From Polaribacter sp. Q13 (GTDB taxonomy: Bacteria > Bacteroidota > Bacteroidia > Flavobacteriales > Flavobacteriaceae): a stretch of DNA of 64,000 nt. Numbering within the stretch: position 1 is the stretch's first letter; every line of letters begins with the position of its first letter. Where the stretch lies: contig NZ_CP074436.1 of NCBI RefSeq assembly GCF_016858305.2, positions 330,001 to 394,000 on the forward strand. The letters are read 5' to 3'. This document shows, one piece after another, positions 35,877 to 45,838 of this stretch. A program made the position numbers and the translations under genes. The notes beneath the pieces were generated by a model, which was not told the origin of the DNA, searched no databases, and saw nothing but the letters and a program-made list of their open reading frames with translations.

Positions 35877-37475
35877 ATGAAGTTTAAAATTATAAAATTA
35901 GTACTGTTTGTAGGGTTGCTAAGTCAAGTTGTTAACGCACAAACTAAACAACCCAACGTCATATTAATTATGGCAGATGATATGGGCTATTCTGATATCG
36001 GTTGTTATGGAGGTGAAGTAAAAACGCCAAATTTAGACGGATTAGCGAAAAACGGAGTACGTTTTAATCAATTTTATAATAACGCAAGATGTTGTCCAAC
36101 CAGAGCTTCCATTTTAACAGGTCTTTATCCGCATCAAGCAGGTGTTGGCGGAATGGTTGGTAATGGTCATGGAGATTTAAGTGAAAAGGCAGTTACAATT
36201 GCTGAGGTTTTAAAATCAAACGGATATGCAACCTATATGACAGGTAAGTGGCATGTTGCAGACTCTTATACAAAAGAGGATATACACAATTGGCCAAAAC
36301 AGAGAGGTTTTGATAAGTTTTTTGGAACCATACAAGGTGCAGGAAGTTATTTTGATCCCTTTACGATAAGCTATAATAATGAAAGCGTAGATTTAAAAAC
36401 AACAGATAAGTTTTATTATACAGATGCAATTTCAGATTCTACAGTAACATTTTTAGATCAACATTTTAAAGAAAAAGCGAAGCAACCCTTTTTCTTTTAT
36501 GTTGCTTATACAGCTCCACATTGGCCATTACATGCTTTAGAAAAGGATATTGAAAAATATGAAGGTGTTTACGATAAAGGATGGGATATTTTAAGAGAAG
36601 AGAGATTAAAAAGAATGAAAAAAATGGGAATTGTTCCCAATAACACCAAACTAAGTCCACGTGATCCTCGTGCAAAAGAATGGAGTTCTGTAGAAAATAA
36701 GGAATGGGAATTACAACGCATGAAAACTTATGCGGCCCAAGTAGATAATATGGATCAAGGTATTGGTAGAATTATAGATGAACTAAAAAAAGAAGGCGAA
36801 TTTGAGAATACCTTAATTTTATTTTTATCTGATAATGGTGGGTGTATGGAAACTTTGAATGAAGTTGAAAAATATATTGATTCACGTGAATTGACTGTTA
36901 CTTTGGATGGTGAAAAAGTTATCCCCAAAAATATTCCAAATCTTATGCCTGGGCCAGCTACAACATATCAAAGCTATGGCCCATCTTGGGCTAATTTAAG
37001 CAATACACCTTATCGAAAATATAAAAAATCTGGTCATCAAGGTGGGGTTGCTACTCCATTTATTATGCATTGGCCGAAAGGAATCAAAAATAAAAATGTT
37101 TTAAAAAAAGAGATTGCTAGTATTATTGATATCATGCCAACTATTGTAGATGTTACAAATGCAGCATATCCTGTAAATTATCATGGAAATAAAATTCAAC
37201 CTATGGAAGGGCTAAGTTTGATAACTGTTGTTCATGATAAAAAATTAGACAGAGACGAGTGGTTTGTAGAGCATGGTACCAATAAAGGGTATAGAAAAGG
37301 AGATTGGAAAATTGCATATTCAAAAGATGGAGATGGAAAAAAATGGGAACTCTATAATTTAAAGAAAGACCCTACTGAATTGAATGATCTCGCATTGGTA
37401 CATCCTCAGAAACTAAATACCATGAAAGAGAGATGGTATGAATGGGCTAAACGAGTAAAAGTAGTTCGTAAATAA
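35877..37475 (+). CDS. Family S1 sulfatase (S1_4-like, CCPTR)
   Basis: 532 aa, signal peptide ending QVVNAQ. NVILIMADDMGYSDIGCYGGEVKTPNLD, C72-C-P-T-R-ASILTGLYPHQAGVGGM, GKWHVADSY and FLSDNGGCME are the standard sites. In S1_4-type enzymes the first Cys of the CCPTR motif is the one converted. Its insert between metal blocks (DIEKYEGVYDKGWDILREERLKRMKKMG) is also found in the 32743 gene, showing common descent. This is a textbook arylsulfatase arrangement and probably the more conventional of the two. It is followed by a 30-bp gap before the next sulfatase start at 37506. Confidence 0.94.
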   Translation: MKFKIIKLVLFVGLLSQVVNAQTKQPNVILIMADDMGYSDIGCYGGEVKTPNLDGLAKNGVRFNQFYNNARCCPTRASILTGLYPHQAGVGGMVGNGHGDLSEKAVTIAEVLKSNGYATYMTGKWHVADSYTKEDIHNWPKQRGFDKFFGTIQGAGSYFDPFTISYNNESVDLKTTDKFYYTDAISDSTVTFLDQHFKEKAKQPFFFYVAYTAPHWPLHALEKDIEKYEGVYDKGWDILREERLKRMKKMGIVPNNTKLSPRDPRAKEWSSVENKEWELQRMKTYAAQVDNMDQGIGRIIDELKKEGEFENTLILFLSDNGGCMETLNEVEKYIDSRELTVTLDGEKVIPKNIPNLMPGPATTYQSYGPSWANLSNTPYRKYKKSGHQGGVATPFIMHWPKGIKNKNVLKKEIASIIDIMPTIVDVTNAAYPVNYHGNKIQPMEGLSLITVVHDKKLDRDEWFVEHGTNKGYRKGDWKIAYSKDGDGKKWELYNLKKDPTELNDLALVHPQKLNTMKERWYEWAKRVKVVRK

Positions 37476-37505
37476 AATTAAATATTGAAAAAAACTATAA
37501 TAGAA

Positions 37506-39056
37506 ATGAATAGAATTGAAATTTACTTAGTAACTCTAATTTTGATGGTTGGTTTTACAAATAATACTCAGGCACAAAAGAGCAAAAAACCGAATGTAAT
37601 TGTTGTTTTAGCTGATGATATAGGGGTTGGTGATATTTCACATTATAGAAAATTACATAGCAATCATATTGTTTTAGAAACGCCACATATTGATAATTTA
37701 GCATCGCAAGGAATGATGTTTACGGATGCTCATGCTTCTGCAGCATTGTGCGCAACATCTCGATATTCAATTATGACCGGAAATAGCTGCTACAGAAGCA
37801 CAGAACCTTGGGGTGTTTGGGGAGGTTATTCTCAATCTGCAATTCAAGATGACCAGCTGACTCTTGGAAGATTAATGCAGAAAGCAAATTACCAAACAGC
37901 ATTCTTTGGAAAATGGCACTTGGGTACAGGTTTTCCTCAAAAAGATGATCCCAAAACTATATTTGTTCCAAAAAGAGGAAGCAAGGAAGCTCGTGCACCT
38001 GTTGATATTAGTAGAATTTTGCGTGGTCCAAAGCAATTCGGTTTCGATTATAGCCTTACTTTACCTGCCGGAATTCAGGGTATGCCTTATGCAATTTACG
38101 AAAACCATGATTGGTTACCACTTCGAAAAAACTCAACCATAAAAGTGATTGAGAAGGCATATATGACTAGTATTGGTGTAGACCACTTTAGTAGAGAAGG
38201 TTATGGAGATTCAAATTGGAATCCGAGTGAAATAGGACCTCTATTAGCAAATAAAGCTGTAGATTATATTGCAAAAAATGCGAATAAAAAGGATCCGTTT
38301 TTTATGTATTACTGTTCTCAAGCAGTTCACACACCACATGCAGCTCCTGTTGAACTTAATGGCGTAAAAATAAAAGGAACAACACCATCTAAACATATTG
38401 ATATGATCAAAGAGTTAGATGTACAGGTAGGAATGCTTGTTGATGAACTAAAAGCTCAGGGCATTTATGAAAATACGGTTATTATTTTCACATCCGATAA
38501 CGGAGGGTTACATACTGATGGAGATACTTGGAATGCTCACCATGAACCAAGTGACATCTATAGGGGTGCAAAAAATGATCCTTTTGAAGGTGGACACAGA
38601 GTCCCTTTTATAGTTGTTTGGCCAAATGTAGTAGAGAAAAACACGAGTAGCAATAAGCCTATCATTGGATTAGATATTATGGCAACTTTAGCCGGTATCA
38701 CAAAACAAAAAATAGGTAAAAAGGTTGCTCAAGATTCTCATAATTTGGTTCCAGTATTTAAACAGATAAAAGGAGCTAAAACACATGATTTTTTAATGAT
38801 ACAAGGTGGTGCTAGGAAAGAATATGCAATTAATGATAAAGGTTGGAAGCTAATACTTCAAGTAAATAAAAAAACAAAAGATTATTTGACTGCTAAACCA
38901 GTTTCCTTATTTAATCTGAACGATAATATTACTGAAGATGATATGAAAGATTATATAAACAATCCTGCATATCAAGAAAAAGTTCAAGAACTATTAGAAA
39001 AGTATAAAAAAACTATTAAGAGTAAGGTTTATTTAGGGAACCATAAATTAAAATAA
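37506..39056 (+). CDS. Family S1 sulfatase with unusual CATSR motif
   Basis: The start at ATG 37506 gives signal peptide MNRIEIYLVTLILMVGFTNNTQAQ; an upstream in-frame TTG at 37485 is less likely. Motifs: VIVVLADDIGVGDISHYRKL, C82-A-T-S-R-YSIMTGN, GKWHLGTGF and FTSDNGGLHTD. The modification motif has Thr where C-x-P/A-S-R sulfatases have Pro or Ala, although Cys, Ser and Arg are kept. It is related to the pair at 31117 and 42447 (shared WGVWG, SQAVH and DVQVGML segments) but keeps the His of GKWH that they have lost. Whether the Cys is efficiently converted to formylglycine is an open question. Confidence 0.92.
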   Translation: MNRIEIYLVTLILMVGFTNNTQAQKSKKPNVIVVLADDIGVGDISHYRKLHSNHIVLETPHIDNLASQGMMFTDAHASAALCATSRYSIMTGNSCYRSTEPWGVWGGYSQSAIQDDQLTLGRLMQKANYQTAFFGKWHLGTGFPQKDDPKTIFVPKRGSKEARAPVDISRILRGPKQFGFDYSLTLPAGIQGMPYAIYENHDWLPLRKNSTIKVIEKAYMTSIGVDHFSREGYGDSNWNPSEIGPLLANKAVDYIAKNANKKDPFFMYYCSQAVHTPHAAPVELNGVKIKGTTPSKHIDMIKELDVQVGMLVDELKAQGIYENTVIIFTSDNGGLHTDGDTWNAHHEPSDIYRGAKNDPFEGGHRVPFIVVWPNVVEKNTSSNKPIIGLDIMATLAGITKQKIGKKVAQDSHNLVPVFKQIKGAKTHDFLMIQGGARKEYAINDKGWKLILQVNKKTKDYLTAKPVSLFNLNDNITEDDMKDYINNPAYQEKVQELLEKYKKTIKSKVYLGNHKLK

Positions 39057-39065
39057 GTTACAATT

Positions 39066-40628
39066 ATGAGAAAACAAACGATATTTATAACAATGCTTTG
39101 TTTATGCACTTTCATACTTCAGGCAGAAGTAAAAGTTGCCAATATTTTTGGAAGCAAAATGGTATTACAGCGTAATCAGAAAAACCCTATTTGGGGAACC
39201 GCATCTATCGGAGAAAAAATTAAAATTTCAATTGCAGGACAGACATACAAAACTGTTGCCAATAAAAATGGACAATGGCGTATAAAGCTGAATTCAATGA
39301 AAGCAGGTGGTCCATATACAATGATTATCAAAGGAACAAATAAAATCATTTTTAATGATATTCTTGTAGGTGAAGTTTGGATATGCACCGGACAATCTAA
39401 TATGCAATGGAGTGTAGAGGACTCTAATCATTCTGAGTTAGAACTCTTAGCTGCCGATTATCCTGAAATACGTTTATTTACAATTCCTCTTGTTGCATCT
39501 TCTAAACCACAAACAGAAATAAGAGATTCAGTATGGCAGGCTTGTACACCAAAATCATTACCTAAGTTTTCGGCTGCTGGTTATTTCTTTGGAAAAAGAT
39601 TGCATAAAATTTTAGGAGTTCCTATTGGTTTAATTAATGCTTCCTGGGGAGCTTCTTCCTTAGAAACCTGGATTCCGCGTGATGCGATAGAAGAAAAATA
39701 CAAACATCCTGAATTCTTAGAAGATTGGGATTGGAGAATGACCCAGTTTACAGATAAGATGTTTAAAGATTATACAAAACAATATATCGCATGGGAAAAT
39801 GCAGGGAAACCTGGAAAAAAAATGCGTCCACCAAGAGATATTCGAATTGGACAAAATGCACCAGCAAATGCTTATAATGGTGTTATCAATCCTGTAATTG
39901 GTTATGGAATAAAAGGTTCTATCTGGTGTCAGGGTGAAGGAAACCTTGGACGTGGTGATCAATACAGCGAACTTTTTCCAATTATGATAAACTCTTGGAG
40001 AGAACGCTGGGGGCAAGGGGACTTCCCTTTCTACTGGATTCAAATAGCAAGTATGAAAGAACCAGATTTAGAACCAAAAACGAGTTCATGGGCTGAACTA
40101 CGCGAAGGAATGTCCAAAACCCTTTCCTTACCCAATACAGGAGAAGTAATATCCATGGATGTGGGAGAAGGAAACTTTATTCACTATCGCAACAAGCAAG
40201 AAATGGGTAACCGTTTGTCTCGATTAGCTTTAGATGAAGCATATGGATATGATATAGAAGGTAAAAGCCCACGTTATAAGTCGATGGAGATTAAAGGAAA
40301 TAAAATAATTATTACGTTTAATAATATAGACCAAGGTTTATATGCTTTTGATACCAATACTATTAAAGGATTTTCTATTGCCGGAGCAGATCAAAAGTTT
40401 GTTTGGGCAGAAGCTAAAATAATTGATAAAAATAAAGTAGAAATCTATGCTGATAAAATTCAAAAACCTGTTGCAGTCCGTTATGCTTGGTCAGACATGC
40501 CTAACGCTAATCTTTTTGATAAAAATGATTTACCTGTGGCTTGTTTTAGGACAGATGCTTGGCCTATAGCCTCAGAAGGTAAATATTTATCACCAAGAAG
40601 ATATGAATACAATAACACTAAAAAATAA
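39066..40628 (+). CDS. Sialate O-acetylesterase-type (SASA) carbohydrate esterase
   Basis: 520 aa, signal peptide ending LQAEV. KVANIFGSKMVLQRN opens the N-terminal beta-sandwich typical of this family. The SGNH-like catalytic domain has the nucleophile Ser111 in CTGQSNMQWSV, with NASWGASSLETWIP and IWCQGEGN as further blocks. Family members remove O-acetyl groups from sialic acids, but in plant and algal polysaccharide loci they usually deacetylate other sugars. Here it is the only non-sulfatase gene in an 18.8-kb run of sulfatases, and it implies that the substrate is acetylated as well as sulfated. A second esterase (the SGNH gene at 24020) is broken, so this one may be the only working deacetylase of the locus. 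Confidence 0.9.
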   Translation: MRKQTIFITMLCLCTFILQAEVKVANIFGSKMVLQRNQKNPIWGTASIGEKIKISIAGQTYKTVANKNGQWRIKLNSMKAGGPYTMIIKGTNKIIFNDILVGEVWICTGQSNMQWSVEDSNHSELELLAADYPEIRLFTIPLVASSKPQTEIRDSVWQACTPKSLPKFSAAGYFFGKRLHKILGVPIGLINASWGASSLETWIPRDAIEEKYKHPEFLEDWDWRMTQFTDKMFKDYTKQYIAWENAGKPGKKMRPPRDIRIGQNAPANAYNGVINPVIGYGIKGSIWCQGEGNLGRGDQYSELFPIMINSWRERWGQGDFPFYWIQIASMKEPDLEPKTSSWAELREGMSKTLSLPNTGEVISMDVGEGNFIHYRNKQEMGNRLSRLALDEAYGYDIEGKSPRYKSMEIKGNKIIITFNNIDQGLYAFDTNTIKGFSIAGADQKFVWAEAKIIDKNKVEIYADKIQKPVAVRYAWSDMPNANLFDKNDLPVACFRTDAWPIASEGKYLSPRRYEYNNTKK

Positions 40629-40634
40629 GAAATA

Positions 40635-42440
40635 ATGTTCAATAAATTCTTTTATTTCATTTTAATGGTCCAATTTTTTACAATTGGAACAGCACAAGTT
40701 AAAAAAAAACCTAATGTAATTTTAATTATCACAGATGATCAGGGTTATGGCGATATTGGAGCCCTGGGGAACAGGATTATTAAGACCCCCCACATGGATA
40801 AACTCCATGACATTGGAATACGCTTTACCAATTACCATGCAGGTACTACTTGTGCACCTAGTCGTTCTGGTTTAATGAGTGGAGCTGAAGGAAACCGTGC
40901 AGGCGTTTGGCACACTATCGGAGGATGCAGTATAATGAGGGAGAAATTCACTATTATGCCACAAATATTCAAGCAAAATGGGTATTCAACAGCGATGTTT
41001 GGAAAATGGCATTTGGGGGATTCATATCCATACAAGCCAGAAGATCGTGGTTTTGATGAAACAGTAGTACATGGTGGAGGTGGAGTAGGGCAAACACCAG
41101 ATTTTTGGGATAACGATTATTTCGATGACACCTATTGGCACAACGGTACTCCTCAAAAATATAAGGGCTATTGCACCGATGTATTTTTCTCTGAGGCCAT
41201 CGATTTTATTGAAACTAAAAAAGACGAACCATTCTTTGTATACTTGTCAACCAATGCGCCACATGGCCCGTATAACGTTCCCAAAGAATATTATGACCTG
41301 TATAAAAAGGATACCGAATTAAATGAATTGCAGAAAGCTTATTTTGGTATGATTACCAATATCGATGATAACATTGGAATTCTTGAGAAAAAGCTAGAAG
41401 AACTAGGCATAAAAGACAATACCATTTTAATTTTTACTACGGATAATGGTGCTGCTTACCAAACCGTAAAAGATGGGAAAAGTAAATATGTGTACAATGC
41501 AGGAATGAAAGGTTTTAAAGGGTCTGCTTACGAAGGAGGACATAGAGTTCCTTTCTTTATTCATTGGAAGGATGGTAAAATAGAGGGCGGTTATGATGTA
41601 AATGAACTCGCTATGAATTTTGATATTTTACCTACATTAATTGGTTTATGTGGATTAAATAATGATCCTAATTCAGGACGAGATGGACGCGACCTTTCTC
41701 CTTTAATTAAACAAGAAGTAAAAGACTGGCCAAAACGTTATTGTGTGGTCGATAACAACAGAATTCAACAGCCAGAAAAATGGCGTTCTTCTGCTGTAAT
41801 GGAGAATGATTGGCGCCTAATTAATGGAAAAAAATTATATAACTTAAGCAGTGATCCGGGTCAAGAAACGGATATCGCAAATAAAAATCCACAAAAAGTA
41901 GAAGAAATGCGTGATGCTTACGAGCAATGGTGGGCATATACCTCTCGCGATTTTGGACACTATGAGGCTTACCCAGTTGGAGTACCAAATATTAAGGAAA
42001 CGACCATTACAGCACACGACTTACACACTTTTGACGAGGTGACTTGGGATCAATCCTACATTAGAGACCCATACAGTAGCAAAAAGCCAGCATTAGGTAC
42101 CGGTTATTGGATGATTGATGTACAAGAGGAAGGTGAATATGAAATTGAGTTAAGAAGATGGCCACACGAATCTAATTTAGGATTTAGTGCTGCCGTGCCA
42201 CAATTAGGAGTAGAATCTTCTTGGTATGATATAAAACCAGCAGGTGTAAAACTAGAGGTTGAAAAAGTAATACTAGACATTGAAGGTATTCATATGGAGA
42301 GAAAAGTAGATATGCAAAAAAAGGAAGTAAAATTCAAGGCATATTTATCAGAAGGAAGACAGCATCTTGAAGCCAATTTTATAGGAGAAGACCAAAAGAA
42401 GTTTGCTGCTTTTTATGTGTACATCAAAAAGTTAAAATAG
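40635..42440 (+). CDS. Family S1 sulfatase (CAPSR) with C-terminal beta-rich domain
   Basis: 601 aa, the longest sulfatase here; signal peptide ending TIGTAQ. NVILIITDDQGYGDIGALGN, C73-A-P-S-R-SGLMSG, GKWHLGDSYPYKPEDRGFDE and FTTDNGAAYQ form the catalytic site. The last ~140 residues (after TITAHDLHTFDEVTWDQ) form an added beta-rich domain with the pattern GEYEIELRRWPHES. This extra domain is common in one arylsulfatase branch of marine Bacteroidota and probably closes over the substrate pocket. It begins 6 bp after the esterase stop. A domain-level search would settle the subfamily; I do not assign one. Confidence 0.93.
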   Translation: MFNKFFYFILMVQFFTIGTAQVKKKPNVILIITDDQGYGDIGALGNRIIKTPHMDKLHDIGIRFTNYHAGTTCAPSRSGLMSGAEGNRAGVWHTIGGCSIMREKFTIMPQIFKQNGYSTAMFGKWHLGDSYPYKPEDRGFDETVVHGGGGVGQTPDFWDNDYFDDTYWHNGTPQKYKGYCTDVFFSEAIDFIETKKDEPFFVYLSTNAPHGPYNVPKEYYDLYKKDTELNELQKAYFGMITNIDDNIGILEKKLEELGIKDNTILIFTTDNGAAYQTVKDGKSKYVYNAGMKGFKGSAYEGGHRVPFFIHWKDGKIEGGYDVNELAMNFDILPTLIGLCGLNNDPNSGRDGRDLSPLIKQEVKDWPKRYCVVDNNRIQQPEKWRSSAVMENDWRLINGKKLYNLSSDPGQETDIANKNPQKVEEMRDAYEQWWAYTSRDFGHYEAYPVGVPNIKETTITAHDLHTFDEVTWDQSYIRDPYSSKKPALGTGYWMIDVQEEGEYEIELRRWPHESNLGFSAAVPQLGVESSWYDIKPAGVKLEVEKVILDIEGIHMERKVDMQKKEVKFKAYLSEGRQHLEANFIGEDQKKFAAFYVYIKKLK

Positions 42441-42446
42441 AAAGAA

Positions 42447-43940
42447 ATGAATAAAATACTATTAGTATCCTTAATTGTAGTTCTCTTTACCGAAACTAAG
42501 CTCACTGCCCAAAATAAACCAAATATAGTTGTTATTATGGCAGATGATATTGGTGTGGGAGATATTGGCTTTTATCACAATCAACGAACAGGAAAAAAAC
42601 CTATTGTACCAACTCCTAATATAGATAAATTAATTGATCAAGGGATGCGATTTTCTGATGCGCACTCACCTTCATCACTTTGTGCACCAACTCGATTTTC
42701 TATGTTAACCGGTAATTTTTCATATAGAAATGAAAAAGGACCTTGGGGTGTTTGGGGTCCAGATAGGGATGCCGGAATAGAACCTAAATTTACTACCGTA
42801 GCACGTATAGCAAAACAAGGAGGATATAATACTGCCTTTTTTGGGAAATGGGGTCTTGGAGGAGATTGGGATTCTAAACCAAAAACGGTTTCAGGTTATG
42901 AAAAAGTTGACAAGGGAGCTGGTTATTATGGTTTTGATTATTCTGTTGCCTTGCCAGAAGGGATACAGAATGTACCTTTTGCTTTTTATAAAAATGGAAA
43001 ATTCATGAAGCTACAAGAAGATTCAAAAATGACTCGGGTTTCTTATGAACAGCTAAAGCTTAAAAATGAGAAAAAAAGAATAAAAGGAGGTAGTGTGGCA
43101 GATTCTAATTGGGAACCTTCAGAAGCAGGACCCATTTTAGTGAATGAAGCTGTAAATTATATTCATAAACAAGCAAACAATAAGAAACCGTTTTATTTGT
43201 ATTACTGCAGTCAAGCAGTTCATGTTCCGCATGCACCTACCGCTACATTAAATGGACAAAAAATTGCAGGTGCAACTTTAGGAACACACGGAGATATGAT
43301 TGTAGAGTTAGATGTGCAGGTTGGGATGTTAGTAGCATCTTTAAAAAAGAATGGATTGTATGATAATACGTTGTTTGTGTTTACATCAGATAACGGAGGC
43401 TTAAACGAAAATAAGTTACTTGTAGACGCAGGGCATAATTCTAGCAATCAATTTAGAGGTAAAAAAGGAGCTATTTACGAAGGAGGTCACCGTATTCCGT
43501 TTGTAGCAGTTTGGCCTGGTAAAATTAAACCGAATAGCCAATCTAATGTTGCTGTTTTTGGGCAGGATATGGTAGCAACTATTGCTTCTGTTGTAGGAGT
43601 TTCTGTGGATAGAACTAAAATAATAGATTCAGCCAATCTGCTACCTATTTTTACAAAAGGGAAAAAGAAAGCGCTTCATAAATACTTAATGCATGCTTCG
43701 CAAGAAGCTGGAGGTCCATTTTACGCCATACGTGAAGGTAATTGGAAATTAATAATGAAAGGTGAAAGTATGAAGGTTTTAGGAGAGCTTAATCCAATAG
43801 AATTGTACAATCTTAAAGATAATGAAACTGAAGATTTTACAAAAAACTTAATTAATAACCCAAAACAAGCTAAGCGAATTGAACAGATGAAAGCAAGCTA
43901 TTTAGCACTTCGTTCAAATAAGGCTTCTACATTATTTTAG
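42447..43940 (+). CDS. Family S1 sulfatase (CAPTR, GKWG type), paralogue of 31117-32622
   Basis: 497 aa, signal peptide ending TKLTAQ. Long stretches are identical to the 31117 gene: IVVIMADDIGVGDIGFYH, C79-A-P-T-R, WGVWGPDRDAGIEP, GKWGLGGDWD and GYYGFDYSVALPEGIQNVP. It shares the loss of the usual active-site His in GKWG. Differences gather in the region FAFYKNGKFMKLQEDSKMTRVSYEQLK and near the C-terminus. The two copies are 9.8 kb apart with other sulfatases between, so the duplication was followed by insertion or rearrangement, or came by recombination. Both keep all other catalytic motifs (FTSDNGGLNE here). Confidence 0.93.
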   Translation: MNKILLVSLIVVLFTETKLTAQNKPNIVVIMADDIGVGDIGFYHNQRTGKKPIVPTPNIDKLIDQGMRFSDAHSPSSLCAPTRFSMLTGNFSYRNEKGPWGVWGPDRDAGIEPKFTTVARIAKQGGYNTAFFGKWGLGGDWDSKPKTVSGYEKVDKGAGYYGFDYSVALPEGIQNVPFAFYKNGKFMKLQEDSKMTRVSYEQLKLKNEKKRIKGGSVADSNWEPSEAGPILVNEAVNYIHKQANNKKPFYLYYCSQAVHVPHAPTATLNGQKIAGATLGTHGDMIVELDVQVGMLVASLKKNGLYDNTLFVFTSDNGGLNENKLLVDAGHNSSNQFRGKKGAIYEGGHRIPFVAVWPGKIKPNSQSNVAVFGQDMVATIASVVGVSVDRTKIIDSANLLPIFTKGKKKALHKYLMHASQEAGGPFYAIREGNWKLIMKGESMKVLGELNPIELYNLKDNETEDFTKNLINNPKQAKRIEQMKASYLALRSNKASTLF

Positions 43941-43957
43941 AATTAAAAAAATATCAA

Positions 43958-45589
43958 ATGAAAAAATTACTATTAATAACAGTACTAGCCTTGTATGCTT
44001 TTGCAGCAAGTGCTCAAAAAAAACCAAATATAATTTTTATTCTAACGGACGATCAATCCTATGGAATGATGGGGTGTACCGGGAATGAAACAATACAAAC
44101 ACCAAACCTTGATAAATTGGCAGGAGAAAGTGTTCTTTTTACTAATGCACATGTAACTAGTGCTATATGTACGCCTAGTAGAGTTTCTATTTTATTAGGA
44201 CAATATGAGCGAAAACATAGTGTAAATTTTAATTCAGCTACAGCTGTTTCAGAAGAAGCTTGGGCTGAATCTTACCCTGTATTAATGCGTAAAGCAGGAT
44301 ATTATACAGCTTACATTGGTAAAAACCATTCGCCAATTGGTACCTTAGGTTATGAAAGCGGATTGGCAGAAAAAAGTTATGATTATTGGTACGCTAGTCA
44401 TGGTGGTGTTTATTTTTATCCGAAGGAAAGACATAAAATATATGAAGATGCTATTGCAGAAACACAAGTTGAAGTTTTAGAAGAAGGTGTAGATCAATTT
44501 TTAGATCCTAATGCAAGAAGATTAAAAGGAGCAATTAGCTTTTTAGATAATCGCCCTGCGGATAAGCCATTTTTATTAAACTTAATGTTTAATATACCAC
44601 ATGGAGCAACCACATCTACTATGAAATTAAGAGAAACAGATGATGCTATATACCGCACATTATATCGTGACCTTGATATACCATTACCGGATAACTATAT
44701 TGCTAAAGCAGATATAAAAACACCTAAATTACCAGCAGAATTGCTACATGCTAGCGACCGCCAAATGGGGTATAATTATGTTGATACGCCTGCTACAGAA
44801 AGAGAAAGATATATTCGTCAAATACAGTGTATAACAGGGATAGATCGTTTAGTGGGGAAACTTAGAAAGCAATTAAAAGAGATGAAATTAGATAAAAACA
44901 CGATTATTATTTTTACTTCAGATCATGGTTTATTTATGGGGGAACAAGGTTTGGGAGGAAAGGCATTGTGTTACGAGAAAACAACTCATGTACCAATGTT
45001 TATATACAATCCAAAGCAGAAAAAAGGGTATAAAAGTGATGCTTTGGTACAAACTATAGATATTGCACCAACTTTATTATCTCTAGCTGGCGCACCTATT
45101 CCAGAAGCATTTCAGGGGAAAGATCTTTCCGGTTTTATAAATGGAAATACAAAAGAAGTTCGTGATTACGTGTATACAGAAAATTTATGGTCTACTAAAT
45201 TTGGGAACCCAAGATGTGAAGCTGTTCAAACTAAAGAATGGAAATATATTCGGTATTATCAAAACAATAATATTTCGGCAGCAAAATCTGTAGAATATTC
45301 AAAGGAATATAAGGTGTCTCAGCGCATTATGCTATATGAAGTGCACCCAAGTCAATTTGCAGTGTATCGTAATTTTATTGAAGGACCTTTAGAGGGAGAG
45401 AAACCGGTGTATGAAGAATTATATCATTTAACAAAAGATCCAAACGAATTACATAACTTAATTAATGAACCTAAGCATACATCAATTCTAAATGAATTAA
45501 AAGCTGCTTGGAAAGTTGAAATTAAGAATGCTCGTGGAACAGGGAAACCTAAGGTTCGAATTTATACCAATATAAAATCGCCTGTATAA
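43958..45589 (+). CDS. Family S1 sulfatase (CTPSR), iduronate/choline-sulfatase-like layout
   Basis: 543 aa, signal peptide ending FAASAQ. NIIFILTDDQSYGMMGCTGN, C71-T-P-S-R-VSILLGQYERKHSVN, IGKNHSPIG and FTSDHGLFMGEQGLGGK. The second metal block has DHGLFMGEQ, close to iduronate-2- and choline-sulfatase-like enzymes, and His follows Asn in GKNH. It is the last gene of the eleven-sulfatase block; a strong terminator follows at 45662-45691, so it probably ends the main operon. The long stretch KLRETDDAIYRTLYRDLDIPLPDNY is typical of this branch. The substrate is unknown. Confidence 0.93.
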   Translation: MKKLLLITVLALYAFAASAQKKPNIIFILTDDQSYGMMGCTGNETIQTPNLDKLAGESVLFTNAHVTSAICTPSRVSILLGQYERKHSVNFNSATAVSEEAWAESYPVLMRKAGYYTAYIGKNHSPIGTLGYESGLAEKSYDYWYASHGGVYFYPKERHKIYEDAIAETQVEVLEEGVDQFLDPNARRLKGAISFLDNRPADKPFLLNLMFNIPHGATTSTMKLRETDDAIYRTLYRDLDIPLPDNYIAKADIKTPKLPAELLHASDRQMGYNYVDTPATERERYIRQIQCITGIDRLVGKLRKQLKEMKLDKNTIIIFTSDHGLFMGEQGLGGKALCYEKTTHVPMFIYNPKQKKGYKSDALVQTIDIAPTLLSLAGAPIPEAFQGKDLSGFINGNTKEVRDYVYTENLWSTKFGNPRCEAVQTKEWKYIRYYQNNNISAAKSVEYSKEYKVSQRIMLYEVHPSQFAVYRNFIEGPLEGEKPVYEELYHLTKDPNELHNLINEPKHTSILNELKAAWKVEIKNARGTGKPKVRIYTNIKSPV

Positions 45590-45661
45590 ACATCTTTTAA
45601 ATTATAAAAAATATAAATTTTTGAACTAAAAAATAAAGGTTAGAGCGTTAGTTAATATGTA

Positions 45662-45691
45662 TTAAAAACAGCATTTTTATGCTGTTTTTAA
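45662..45691 (+). terminator. Perfect 13-bp hairpin terminator after the sulfatase block
   Basis: TTAAAAACAGCAT, a TTTT loop, then its exact reverse complement ending in TTTTTAA. It lies about 70 bp downstream of the last sulfatase stop and likely ends the long 13-45.6 kb transcript. Confidence 0.75.
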
Positions 45692-45838
45692 TGTGTATTA
45701 GATTCCCTAATTATAGTTAATCAATCAACAAATAAAGTTTTGAAACCAACTATACAGTAATTTTTTTTATTATAATTAATGAAGTTAAAGTAGAATTGGG
45801 TTTCATTATTTTACATTGTTTAAAAATTCAATTAAAAC

